Origin: Parolsenella massiliensis
Lineage (GTDB): Bacteria; Actinomycetota; Coriobacteriia; Coriobacteriales; Atopobiaceae
NCBI RefSeq assembly: GCF_900143685.1
Contig: NZ_LT671675.1
Span: 1,029,111-1,093,110 of the forward strand
Length of the DNA: 64,000 nt
Reading direction: 5' to 3'
Part shown: positions 36,896-45,377 of the stretch, piece after piece
Position numbering within the stretch: the first letter of the stretch is position 1
How the letters are laid out: the number at the start of each line of letters is the position of its first letter
Position numbers and translations under genes: made by a program
Notes under the pieces: model-generated
Database searches by the model: none
The model's input: the letters and a program-made list of their open reading frames with translations, nothing else
Told to the model about the DNA's origin: nothing

Positions 36896-37915
36896 CTAGA
36901 GGGCGTAATAGAAGTCGTCACCGGGGAGTTTGCCGCCGATGGAGCTCGCGTCGGAGCTCGCCAGGACGCCAAGGTAGCCAGAGAGCGCGGACTTCATCTC
37001 GTCACCCGTGAGGCAGGTGAGACCGCATCCCGGGATGGCCTTCTGGGCCACGGGAGCGGCATCGATGATGCCATGGTCGACCACGGACTGGGCGTAGGTG
37101 GCGGGGTCTGCCTTGACGGCCTCGACGGAGGCAGCCTGCTGCTCCACGAACTCGCGAACGGCCTCGGGGTGCTCCTCGGCGAACACGCGGCGAACGACCG
37201 TGACGCCCGTGAGCAGGCGCGAGCCGTCCTGGGCATACTCGTCCCAGACGTCGGTGAGGTTGATGGGCGAGCTGAGCGCGTCGTTCTTGGCAAGGGCCGC
37301 TGTCTTGTACGGCTCGGGCAGGATGCCCACGGCCGCAGGATCGGCCGCGAGGGCGCTCACGACCTCGGCGGCCTCGCTCTTGAACTCGAGGGTCACAGAG
37401 TCTGCGATGCCGGCCTTCTCAAGCAGGTAGTTCATGACGTACTCGGGCGAGGCTCCCTTGCCCGTGAGGTAGACGGTGCGGCCCGCGAGGTCTGCGAACG
37501 TGTGCACGGACGCGTCACCCGTCACGACGTTGAGAACGCCCAGCGTGTTGACGTCGAGCGCCTGGACGGCACCCTCGGTCTTGTTGTACAGGACGCTCGC
37601 GACATTGGCGGGCACGAGCGCGATGTCCACGTCCCCGTTGATGACCTTGGGGACGATCTCGTCTGCCGCAGCAGAGATCGAGAAGTCATAGGTGTTGGCG
37701 AGGCCGGAGTCGCTGCCGGCGGCCTTGTCCATGAACGAGACGAGCCCGATGGACGTGGGACCCTTGAGCGAGGCCACGTGGACCTCGGTGGGCTCGGCGG
37801 CCGTCGTGGCGGCCTGGGTGGTGGCTTGGGAGTTGGCCGACCCGCAGCCGGCGAGCGCGAGCACGCAGGCAAGCGATGCGGCGACGAGTCCCCTCCTCGT
37901 GAGCTTCTTGGACAT
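36896..37915 (-). CDS. NMT1/TauA-like ABC substrate-binding lipoprotein
   Basis: Lipoprotein signal (LAGC near residue 24) and a periplasmic-binding-protein type II fold of the NMT1/THI5/SsuA group (VPANVASVLYNKTEG; ILPEPYKTAAL). The ATG at 37915 follows GAGAGGAA; 339 residues. The longer open frame upstream is chance. Adjacent to the fused permease-ATPase, so a complete importer. The ligand may be a sulfonate, nitrate-like anion or pyrimidine precursor; sequence alone does not decide. Confidence 0.88.
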   Translation of the reverse strand: MSKKLTRRGLVAASLACVLALAGCGSANSQATTQAATTAAEPTEVHVASLKGPTSIGLVSFMDKAAGSDSGLANTYDFSISAAADEIVPKVINGDVDIALVPANVASVLYNKTEGAVQALDVNTLGVLNVVTGDASVHTFADLAGRTVYLTGKGASPEYVMNYLLEKAGIADSVTLEFKSEAAEVVSALAADPAAVGILPEPYKTAALAKNDALSSPINLTDVWDEYAQDGSRLLTGVTVVRRVFAEEHPEAVREFVEQQAASVEAVKADPATYAQSVVDHGIIDAAPVAQKAIPGCGLTCLTGDEMKSALSGYLGVLASSDASSIGGKLPGDDFYYAL

Positions 37916-37946
37916 GCTTGTTCCTCTCTCTTGGGCCCTCGATGTC

Positions 37947-37972
37947 GCGGCCGACCCCGTGGGGCCGGCCGC
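37947..37972. terminator. Strong hairpin between hydrogenase and the ABC operon
   Basis: GCGGCCG (37947-37953) and CGGCCGC (37966-37972) with inner CCCC/GGGG pairing. No T-run on minus. It likely limits read-through from the hydrogenase operon. Confidence 0.5.
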
Positions 37973-38015
37973 TGGTCTCGGGCCATGTGCGGTGACGCGG
38001 GCGGGTTGCTCGCGC

Positions 38016-39833
38016 CTAGGCGGGCTCTCCCGGCATCTTCCAGCCGGACTGGTCCGTGTGGAGCAGCTCCTCGGCAAGCTCGGAGAGGGGCTCCCCAAGG
38101 AAGTCATGGTAGCAGGCTTGGACGGATGGGTTCTCGTGCGAGAAGCGCATCTTGGCGCCAGCGTCGAGGCCCCACAGGACGCCCCCTCGCTCCGCGGCCA
38201 TCTCGACGCCGTCGTGGATGGGCTGCCCGCCTCCGCCAACGCAGCCGCCGGGACAGGCCATGACCTCGACGAAGTCATAGTCGACCTTGCCGGCCACGAG
38301 CGCGTCAAGCAGCTTGCGGGCGTTGCCCAGGCCGTGTGCCACGGCCGTGCGCACCGGCGTTCCCGCGAGGTCGAAGGTCTTCTCGCGCCAGCCGCCCATG
38401 CCACGAACGTCGCTGAAGGCGTCGGGCTCGGGGTTCCTCCCCGTCACGAGGTAGTGGGCAGAGCGCAGCGCCGCGTCCATGACGCCACCCGTGGCGCCAA
38501 ACACGACCGCCGCGCCGGTGCCAAAGCCAAGCGGGGCGTCGAGCGGCTCTGGCTCGACCTTTGCCGGGTCGACGTGCGAGGCGCGGATCATGCGGGCAAG
38601 CTCGCGCACGGTGAGCACGCAGTCGACGTCGGGCTCGCCGCCCTCCCCCGTCATCGTGGGAAGGGCCGCCTCGGCCTTCTTGGCCACGCAGGGCATGGCA
38701 GAGACGCAGAAGACGCTGCGCACGTCCACGTCAAGGGCCCGCGCAAACCACGTCTTGGCGATGGCACCGAACATCTGCTGGGGGCTCTTGGACGTGGAGA
38801 CCTGCCCCACGAGCTGGGGATAGTTGCTCTTTACGAAGCGCACCCAACCCGGGCAGCACGACGTGAACATGGGCCCCGTGGGTGCGTCCCTGCCGCCGGC
38901 GGCCTTGGCGCGCATGCGCTCGAGCAGCTCGGAGCCCTCCTCCATGATCGTGAGGTCTGCCGAGAAGTCTGTGTCGAACACGTACTCAAAGCCCACGCGG
39001 CGCAGAACCGCAGCGAGACGCTCGACGGTGGCCACCTCAGGTTCAAGGCCGAACTCCTCGCCCCAAGAGGCGCGCACGGCAGGCGCCACCTGGATGAGCG
39101 TGGCCTTCTTGGGGTCAGCGATGGCCTCGAACGCGCGCTCCGTGTCGTCGCGCTCGCGCAGGGCGCCCGTGGGGCAATGGGTCACGCACTGCCCGCACAG
39201 GGCGCAGCCGGTCTCGGCGATGTCGCGCGAGCCCGAGACGCCCACGGTGGTGTGGCTTGCGCGGCTCGCGAGGTCCCAGATGCCCAGCGTCTGGACCTTC
39301 TCGCAGACCTGGATGCAGCGCATGCACTTGACGCACTTGTCGTTGTCGCGGATGAGCGGGTACGAGTAGTCCCACGCGTCCCCGGAGAGGTGGCGGCGCA
39401 GCGGCAGGTGATAGACGTTGAGGTCGTTTGCGAGCGACTGCAGCGCGCAGTTGCCCGATCGCACGCAGCTGGGGCACGTGGCGTCATGCTGCGTGAGGAG
39501 CAGCTCCACGTTCATGCGGCGGGCACGGCGAACCTTCTCGCTGTTGGTGTGCACCACCATGCCGTCGAGCACGTAGTTGTTGCACGAAGCAACGAGCTGG
39601 TCGATTCCCTCGACCTCGACCACGCAGACGCGGCACGAGCCAACCTCATTGAGCTCGCGCAGGTAGCAGAGGGTGGGGATGCTTATGCCGGCGGCCTGCG
39701 CGGCGTCGAGGATCGTGGTGTGCGCGGGCACCTCTACCTCGTGGTTGTCGATGACGAGCCTCACGGTCTTGTCGCCCGAGAGGTCGGGTGCGGCGGCCGT
39801 CCGCGCGGCGCGCACGATGCTGTTGTCTACCAC
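38016..39833 (-). CDS. hydA: [FeFe]-hydrogenase, multi-cluster group A
   Basis: Reversible H2 production. N-terminal 2Fe-2S domain (Cys 56, 67, 70, 84), a His-Cys3 4Fe-4S site (H116, C120, C123, C128) and two 4Fe-4S motifs (167-177, 210-220). The H-domain has L1 TSCCPGW (C326, C327), L2 SAMPCVAKKAE and L3 MACPGGCVGGGGQP. The GTG at 39833 has GGGGGAAGGA upstream and overlaps the partner gene's stop by 7 bp; 605 residues. The long N-terminal relay fits NAD(P)-linked or bifurcating types. HydEFG maturases are not in the window. Confidence 0.95.
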   Translation of the reverse strand: MVDNSIVRAARTAAAPDLSGDKTVRLVIDNHEVEVPAHTTILDAAQAAGISIPTLCYLRELNEVGSCRVCVVEVEGIDQLVASCNNYVLDGMVVHTNSEKVRRARRMNVELLLTQHDATCPSCVRSGNCALQSLANDLNVYHLPLRRHLSGDAWDYSYPLIRDNDKCVKCMRCIQVCEKVQTLGIWDLASRASHTTVGVSGSRDIAETGCALCGQCVTHCPTGALRERDDTERAFEAIADPKKATLIQVAPAVRASWGEEFGLEPEVATVERLAAVLRRVGFEYVFDTDFSADLTIMEEGSELLERMRAKAAGGRDAPTGPMFTSCCPGWVRFVKSNYPQLVGQVSTSKSPQQMFGAIAKTWFARALDVDVRSVFCVSAMPCVAKKAEAALPTMTGEGGEPDVDCVLTVRELARMIRASHVDPAKVEPEPLDAPLGFGTGAAVVFGATGGVMDAALRSAHYLVTGRNPEPDAFSDVRGMGGWREKTFDLAGTPVRTAVAHGLGNARKLLDALVAGKVDYDFVEVMACPGGCVGGGGQPIHDGVEMAAERGGVLWGLDAGAKMRFSHENPSVQACYHDFLGEPLSELAEELLHTDQSGWKMPGEPA

Positions 39834-41656
39834 TGCTCGATCCTTCCCCCGCGAAACGCGCCAAAGCCAAAGTGATCGCACCTGAGGCAGCGCGAGGCCT
39901 CCTGCCTCGCCTCCTGCTCAGTGAGCCCCTCCTCGACGAGATCCCAGTCCTTGACGCGAGAGCTCGACTCGCGCTCGGCCAGCTCGCAGCGTCCGCATAG
40001 GCGCTTGCCTTTGAACTTGACGGGCGGAAGGTCGACCTCGAGGCGAACCTTATGATCAAAGCCAAGGTAGTGGTCAATGTTTGCGGCCGCCACCTTGCCG
40101 GCGTTGATGGCACGTATGACCGTGGCCGGACCCGTCTGGCAGTCTCCGCCGCAGAACAGGCCGTCAAAGCCGGGGACCGAGCCGTCTGGGCTGCAGACGA
40201 CGCGGCCTCGCTCGCAGGGGACGCCGATGGCCTCGAACGGAGCCGAGTCGATGTCCTGGCCAATCGCCACGTAGACGCGCTCACAGGCGATGACGCGCTC
40301 GGGCGTCTCGGCGGCTCGCGGGGCGGGCCTGCCACGGCGTGGCTCGCCGATGATCTGGGGCTGGACGCACACGCCGCAGGCCCGGCCGCTCTCGTCGACG
40401 CCGATGCTCACGGGAGCCGTGAGATCGAGGATCTCGCAGCCCTCGGCCTGGGCTCCGGCGATCTCGGCGTCCTGCGCCGTCATGTCGGCGATGCGGCGTC
40501 GATAGACGATCGAGACCTTCTTGGCGCCGAGGCGAATGCTGGAGCGGGCGACGTCCATGGCGACGTTGCCGCCGCCGATGACCACGACGCGCTCGCCCGT
40601 GAGGTCGGGAAGCTCGCCGTCGCCGACGCTGCGCAGCAACTTGACCGCGCTCTCGACGCCTGCGGCGTCCTCGCCGGGAAGGCCGAGCTTCTTGTCGTTG
40701 TGGGCACCGATGGCGAGGTAGACCGCATCGTATTCCTCGCGCAGGGCCTTAAGCGCCGTGCCATCCACGGACTCGTCGAGGCGGACGTGGATGCCGCAGG
40801 CCAAGATCCAGTCGATCTCCTCCTGGAGGCGCTCGCGCGGCAGGCGGTAGCTCGGGATGCCATAGCGCAGCATGCCACCGAGGTGGTGGCGCTGCTCGAT
40901 GATCGTGACGTCGTGGCCCATGATCGCGAGGTAGTAGGCGCACGACAGCCCCGCGGGGCCGCCGCCCACGATGGCGATGCGCTTGTTGGTTGCCTCCGCG
41001 ATCCAGGGGCGCCAGTCGTGCTCTATGTGCTCGGTGGCGAAGCGCTTGAGCGCCACGATGTTCATTGGGTCGTCGACCATGCCGCGGCGGCAGTGCATCT
41101 CGCAGGGGTGCTCGCACACCAGACCGCACACTATGGGCAGCGGGTTGTCCTTGCGGATGAGCTTCACGGCGTCCGAGTAGCGGCCCGCCTCGACGAGCGA
41201 GATGTATCCGGGGATGTCGACGCCCGCCGGGCAGCCCGAGACGCACGGGACGAGCTGGGCGCGATCAAAGCCGCAGCTGTGGTGCTTGATGTGGTGCTCG
41301 AAGTCATCGCGAAAGCCGCGGATGGCCGTGAGGGCCATGGAGCCCGCCTCGTAGCCAATGGCGCAGTCGCTCGAGAGGTAGACCGTCTCGGCCATGCGCT
41401 CGATGAGGTCGAGCGTCTCGGAGGTGGCACGTCCCTCGAGCACGTCGTCGAACAGGTCGCCGAGCGCACGCAGTCCCACGCGGCACGGCGTGCACTTGCC
41501 GCAGCTCTGCGTTGAGCACAGGTTGACAAGCGCCGCCGTGAACTCGACTGGGCACGGGGCGAGCGAGCTCACCGCCAGCCTGCGTCCCAGCGAATCGTGG
41601 AGTTCGTCCATGACCTGCTGGGCATGGCTCCTCTCCATCACATGCAATCTTGCCAT
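39827..41656 (-). CDS. NuoF-type FeS domain fused to GltD-like NAD(P)H oxidoreductase
   Basis: 609 residues in three parts. Residues 1-115 are the NuoF C-terminal 4Fe-4S domain (SCGKCTPCR at 51-59 plus C98). Residues 150-235 are the GltD N-terminal FeS domain with paired Cys motifs. The rest is a GltD/NfnB-type flavoprotein with FAD fold IAIVGGGPAGLSCAYYLA and NAD(P) fold VVVIGGGNVAMDVARS. A C-terminal CGRC...CLRC adds another possible cluster. It overlaps hydA and should pass electrons between NAD(P)H and hydrogenase. The ATG at 41656 is a best guess (weak GGTGGG). Confidence 0.88.
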   Translation of the reverse strand: MARLHVMERSHAQQVMDELHDSLGRRLAVSSLAPCPVEFTAALVNLCSTQSCGKCTPCRVGLRALGDLFDDVLEGRATSETLDLIERMAETVYLSSDCAIGYEAGSMALTAIRGFRDDFEHHIKHHSCGFDRAQLVPCVSGCPAGVDIPGYISLVEAGRYSDAVKLIRKDNPLPIVCGLVCEHPCEMHCRRGMVDDPMNIVALKRFATEHIEHDWRPWIAEATNKRIAIVGGGPAGLSCAYYLAIMGHDVTIIEQRHHLGGMLRYGIPSYRLPRERLQEEIDWILACGIHVRLDESVDGTALKALREEYDAVYLAIGAHNDKKLGLPGEDAAGVESAVKLLRSVGDGELPDLTGERVVVIGGGNVAMDVARSSIRLGAKKVSIVYRRRIADMTAQDAEIAGAQAEGCEILDLTAPVSIGVDESGRACGVCVQPQIIGEPRRGRPAPRAAETPERVIACERVYVAIGQDIDSAPFEAIGVPCERGRVVCSPDGSVPGFDGLFCGGDCQTGPATVIRAINAGKVAAANIDHYLGFDHKVRLEVDLPPVKFKGKRLCGRCELAERESSSRVKDWDLVEEGLTEQEARQEASRCLRCDHFGFGAFRGGRIEQW

Positions 41657-41677
41657 CGCGACCCACCAATCTGTCGC

Positions 41678-41741
41678 TCGGGGCCCGGTCTCCCCAGACC
41701 GGCACCATGGGACCCCGACGCAGCGCCGTCTCCAGCGCTGC
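41678..41741 (-). promoter_or_regulatory. Structured leader of the hydrogenase operon
   Basis: In the 5' leader, GCAGCGC/GCGCTGC (41735-41741, 41720-41726) forms one hairpin. TCGGGG/CCCCGA (41713-41718, 41678-41683) encloses CCGGTCT-GGGG-AGACCGG (41685-41702). The start codon follows within 25 nt. It matches no riboswitch I recognise. Confidence 0.5.
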
Positions 41742-41750
41742 CACCCAATA

Positions 41751-41815
41751 GTTGTATACAGATTCGCATACAACTAGATAACGAATTGTTAGGCGGCAAA
41801 ACAAATCGTTAGGCG
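41751..41815. promoter_or_regulatory. Dyad and direct repeats between hydrogenase operon and epimerase gene
   Basis: A 24-bp dyad (GTTGTATAC with GCATACAAC, one mismatch, 6-bp centre, 41751-41774) lies next to two direct repeats AAT(T/C)GTTAGGCG at 41784-41795 and 41804-41815, 20 bp apart. This is the divergent promoter region of two transcription units. Confidence 0.55.
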
Positions 41816-41896
41816 AATGCAATTTGCGGGACAAGCGGTTGCCATATCTGCGAGCGGTAGAATCGTGGCTACGAGTGGAAATGACAAGGAGGACGC

Positions 41897-42787
41897 ATGG
41901 CAGACATCACGACCATCTCTCTTGGCGCGGCAAGCGCCGCCGTCGACGCGCGCGGCGCGCAGCTCAGGAGCCTCAAGCTGGGCGACGTCGAGTACCTGTG
42001 GCAGGCAGACGAGCGTTGGTGGCCGAGAAGCGCGCCGGTGCTCTTCCCCATCGTGGGCAAGATTCGCAACGGCTTTGCCACGTGCTCGGCCGGCGAGTGC
42101 CACCTGAGCCGCCACGGCATCGCGCGCAACTACGACCACGAGCTGGTCGAGGACACCGGCAGCTCGCTCACCTACCGCTTCGAGAGCACGGCCGAGACCC
42201 GCGAGGCCTACCCTTATGACTTCCGCCTCGAGATGACCTACGCGCTCGAGGGCGACGCCACGCTTGCCCAGACGTTTGCCGTCACGAACACCGGCGAGGT
42301 CGACCTGCCGTTCTGCCTGGGTGGCCACCCGGCCTTCAACGTGCCCGTCCGCGAGGGCGAGGCGTTCGAGGACTACGCGCTGTGGTTCTCGCGCGCATGG
42401 ACCGGCATCTCCCCCACCGGCGAGGACGGCATCGAGAACTACGGCCGCATGCGCACGATGGTCGACGGCACGAACCGTCTGCCGCTCACGCACGAGCTGT
42501 TCGCCCAGGACTCGTTCACGCTGGAGGGCGTGCCCGACAGCACCATCAGCATGGTTGGGCCCACGGGCCATGGCGTGCGCGTGGAATTCGAGGGGTTCGA
42601 CCACATCGGCGTATGGAGCGCAGGCCCTGCGACAGACGGCACGCCGGCGCCGTTCGTGGCGCTCGAGCCGTGGTGCGGCACCGCGACGCGCACCGACGAG
42701 GACGACGTGCTTGAGCACAAGCAGAACGTCATCATCGCCGCTCCCGGGCAGACCGTGCGCCGCACGTTCCGCATCACGATGCTGTAG
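41897..42787 (+). CDS. Aldose 1-epimerase family protein (LacX-like)
   Basis: 296 residues of the galactose-mutarotase fold. Family motifs are RSAPVLFPIVGKIRNG, CHLSRHGIARN and CLGGHPAFNVP, with catalytic His residues in RHG and GGHPAF. CAAGGAGG precedes the ATG. LacX-like members probably interconvert anomers of hexose or hexose phosphate; the exact sugar is unknown. It is followed by a 54-bp hairpin. Confidence 0.85.
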   Translation: MADITTISLGAASAAVDARGAQLRSLKLGDVEYLWQADERWWPRSAPVLFPIVGKIRNGFATCSAGECHLSRHGIARNYDHELVEDTGSSLTYRFESTAETREAYPYDFRLEMTYALEGDATLAQTFAVTNTGEVDLPFCLGGHPAFNVPVREGEAFEDYALWFSRAWTGISPTGEDGIENYGRMRTMVDGTNRLPLTHELFAQDSFTLEGVPDSTISMVGPTGHGVRVEFEGFDHIGVWSAGPATDGTPAPFVALEPWCGTATRTDEDDVLEHKQNVIIAAPGQTVRRTFRITML

Positions 42788-42815
42788 GGTCGGCACGCAA
42801 GCAGACGAACACGTT

Positions 42816-42869
42816 GAGGGCCAGCTTTTACGCGGGAAATCGCTCCCAAGCACGTAAAAGCTGGCCCTC
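42816..42869. terminator. Long bidirectional hairpin between convergent genes
   Basis: A perfect 17-bp inverted repeat (42816-42832 with 42853-42869) encloses a small GGGA/TCCC hairpin. It lies between the ends of a plus and a minus gene and probably terminates both, though T-runs are poor. Confidence 0.65.
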
Positions 42870-42908
42870 GTTGTTATCGGCACGTAAATGATGGCGCAGG
42901 ATGGATGC

Positions 42909-45215
42909 CTAGTAGTTGTCGGCGACCTCGGTGCCCACGATCGAGCTGTTGGCCGGGTCGTTGGCCATCACGTAGATGCGGTGCGAGCCGAAGGCGTAGG
43001 AGCCCAGCTCGTAGGAGCGCGTGATGATGAACGTGCCCTTGTCGTCACGGACGTAGCGGTCCTGCTCGGAGGCCATCTGGGAGATGTCGTCCGCCGAGAC
43101 GCCCAGGTCGCTCGGGTGGTCGGCGAGGAACGCGTTGATGCCGGCGACGCCTGCGGCTTGCAGGTCCGAGGCGCTTATGTTGAGCGCCGTCGTGGCGTCG
43201 ATGGCCTGGCCCGTGGAGAGGTCGTAGAAGGTGCCAAAGCTCGTGTCCGTGCCATGGGCCCCGCCGCCCGTCTCGTCGCGCACGCTGAAGACCGAGGCAA
43301 TCGAGCCGTTGATGCTCGCACAGAGGTCATCGTGGACGTCGACCATCATGGCATCAGAGGCCGGGCCCCATGCCTTGCCAAGATTGGCATCGTCCTCGCA
43401 GTCCTTGGCAAGCTGGGCATTGAGCGCGTCGAGGGCGGAGTCCGTGGAGCCGTCGACCTTGGAGAACTGCGGGAAGGACCACATGACGCCCTGCGTGGAG
43501 CTGGGGCTGTAGGGGTTCACGATGGTGTAGTTCTTGTCCACGCTCTCGGAAGTGTAGGCAACCTGGCTCGTCGTGGCAGCGGTCGTGGCAGCGGCGTTGC
43601 CGGCCGAGCGGCTCTTGAGCTCGTCGAGCGTGGCGTTGGTGTCGGAGATGGTCAGGCTCGTATCCGGCGAGGTCCCGAAATAGGTGGACGTGAGAAGCCA
43701 GATGGAGTCGCTTTGCTGGACGCGCTTTGACGCGGCAATCTCGTCGTCGAGCGAGGCCTCTTGGCCGTCAATCGTGAAGCGAGCGTTAGAGCCACCATAC
43801 TCCGAGTGAGAAGCTGTCTCGAGCGCGACGTCGAATTCGTTCCCATCGAACGCATAGTTCCTGAACAGGTCGTCGCTTGCGTTCTCTTCCGAGGTCTGCG
43901 TCCGCGTTGACAGGCACGTCTCCGTGCCGTCAAGCAGGGAAATCTGAACAAACAGGCTCCCGTCGTCCGCGGACCGCACGGTGCCGTCGACATCGTAGAC
44001 CTTGGAGATTTTCCCGTCCTTGTAGGCCCAGACCTCAACCTTGTAGGCATCCTTCTGGCTGGTGTCATAGGTGTAGCTTCTGCCCGATGGAGCGGGCTTC
44101 GTATCGTACGCAAGCAGCAGCTCGTCAGTACCGTCGCCGTCAAAGTCAATGAGGCGCGCAATCGCAAGACCGCTCGCCAGGTCAGTGTATTCGTAGCTGG
44201 TAAACGTGGGCTCTCCGTACTTGTCAATGTACTCGCGGCACTTAGCGAGGTAGAGGTCGGCGGCCTTCTGCTCGTCGGTGCGGGTATCGACGACCTGGGA
44301 GCCCTGCGAGCCATCGGTGGAGGGCGCCGGCGGCTCGGGGTCAATGTTCTCGGGGGCCTTGGGGTTGTCGTGCTCGTAGTGGACGGGGACGTCGTAGCGC
44401 GTAGACGAGCTGTCGCTGGACGTGTCCACGATCACGAGGGTGTAGTCGCCGTCCTCGACGTCGCCGAAGTCGGCAAGCGTGAAGCCGGAGTCGTCCGTCG
44501 CCTCATAGCGATACGGCGTCGTGGCGATGCTCGAGGCGTCGCCAGAGCCCTTCGTGGAGATGAGATAGGCCACGTAGGCGCTCATCTCCTTGCCGTTGGC
44601 ATCCTTGGGGCGAACGTTGGTCTTGGCCGAGAGCTGCGCAGGCGCGTCGGCAGCATAGGCCGCAGTGGCGGAGCCAGGCAGGCTGTTCACGCGCACGTAG
44701 AGCGCGGCGCCCACCGCGAGCACGGCGATAAGCGCAACGATGCCAATGATGAGGGCACCATGGCCCTTCTTCTTGGGAGGCTCGGGCGCCGGTGAGAGGG
44801 GCTCTGAGGCCACGGGAGGCACATAGGTGGGAGCGGCAGGAGCAGGCTCCACGTCGTCGAACGAGGCGACGGCAGCGGCGGTGTCCGCCTCGCGGTCGTG
44901 CTCTGGGGCGGGAGAGGGCATCACGCTCGTCTCGGGGGCGCCCACGACGATGGTGGCGTCAGCGGGCTTTGAGACGGTGGTGGCGTCCGGCTCGACCATG
45001 ACGGTCGTCTCGGCCGCATCGGAAACGACGGTCGTGGCGTCCGCGGGATCGGAGACGCTCGTGGCATCGGGCGAGACGACGGTGGTCTCATCCGCCGGCA
45101 GGTCATTCGTGACGACGGCCTCACTCGTTTCCTCCACGGGCTCGGCGGCGGCACCGCACGACGTGCAGAACTTCGCCCCCGGCTTGAGCTCCTTGCCGCA
45201 GTTGGTGCAGAACAT
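42909..45215 (-). CDS. Large zinc-ribbon membrane-anchored surface protein
   Basis: 768 residues. An N-terminal zinc ribbon (FCTNCG...FCTSCG) is followed by a degenerate tandem repeat around D-A-T-T-V-V-S (about 35-95), one transmembrane helix (about 155-175), and a long extracellular part. The outer part has a DFDGDGTDELLL calcium-loop-like motif and a DUF3298/RsiV-like C-terminal region. The ATG at 45215 follows GGGAGAGG. Coriobacteria carry many such zinc-ribbon plus extracytoplasmic proteins; function unknown. Confidence 0.78.
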   Translation of the reverse strand: MFCTNCGKELKPGAKFCTSCGAAAEPVEETSEAVVTNDLPADETTVVSPDATSVSDPADATTVVSDAAETTVMVEPDATTVSKPADATIVVGAPETSVMPSPAPEHDREADTAAAVASFDDVEPAPAAPTYVPPVASEPLSPAPEPPKKKGHGALIIGIVALIAVLAVGAALYVRVNSLPGSATAAYAADAPAQLSAKTNVRPKDANGKEMSAYVAYLISTKGSGDASSIATTPYRYEATDDSGFTLADFGDVEDGDYTLVIVDTSSDSSSTRYDVPVHYEHDNPKAPENIDPEPPAPSTDGSQGSQVVDTRTDEQKAADLYLAKCREYIDKYGEPTFTSYEYTDLASGLAIARLIDFDGDGTDELLLAYDTKPAPSGRSYTYDTSQKDAYKVEVWAYKDGKISKVYDVDGTVRSADDGSLFVQISLLDGTETCLSTRTQTSEENASDDLFRNYAFDGNEFDVALETASHSEYGGSNARFTIDGQEASLDDEIAASKRVQQSDSIWLLTSTYFGTSPDTSLTISDTNATLDELKSRSAGNAAATTAATTSQVAYTSESVDKNYTIVNPYSPSSTQGVMWSFPQFSKVDGSTDSALDALNAQLAKDCEDDANLGKAWGPASDAMMVDVHDDLCASINGSIASVFSVRDETGGGAHGTDTSFGTFYDLSTGQAIDATTALNISASDLQAAGVAGINAFLADHPSDLGVSADDISQMASEQDRYVRDDKGTFIITRSYELGSYAFGSHRIYVMANDPANSSIVGTEVADNY

Positions 45216-45292
45216 GGGCACCTCTCCCCTCGTTATGTCGTGGCTTCATGATACGGCACGCATCCCCAGCCCGGCGTTGCGCAACACGCGAG

Positions 45293-45323
45293 AAAAAACC
45301 CGGCCACGCACGGCGCAGCCGGG
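45293..45323 (-). terminator. Terminator of manA
   Basis: On minus, a stem of ACCCGGC with GCCGGGT is followed by TTTTT (45293-45298 on plus is AAAAAA). Confidence 0.85.
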
Positions 45324-45377
45324 TCAAAAAGACGAGACGTGCCCAAAAGCCCATTGCGCCTTTGAGCGCTATGAGCG

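Noticed and set aside
36896-38404. Long version of the binding-protein frame
   Set aside because: The upstream part overlaps the hydrogenase in another frame; ATG at 37915 has a clear ribosome-binding site and signal peptide.
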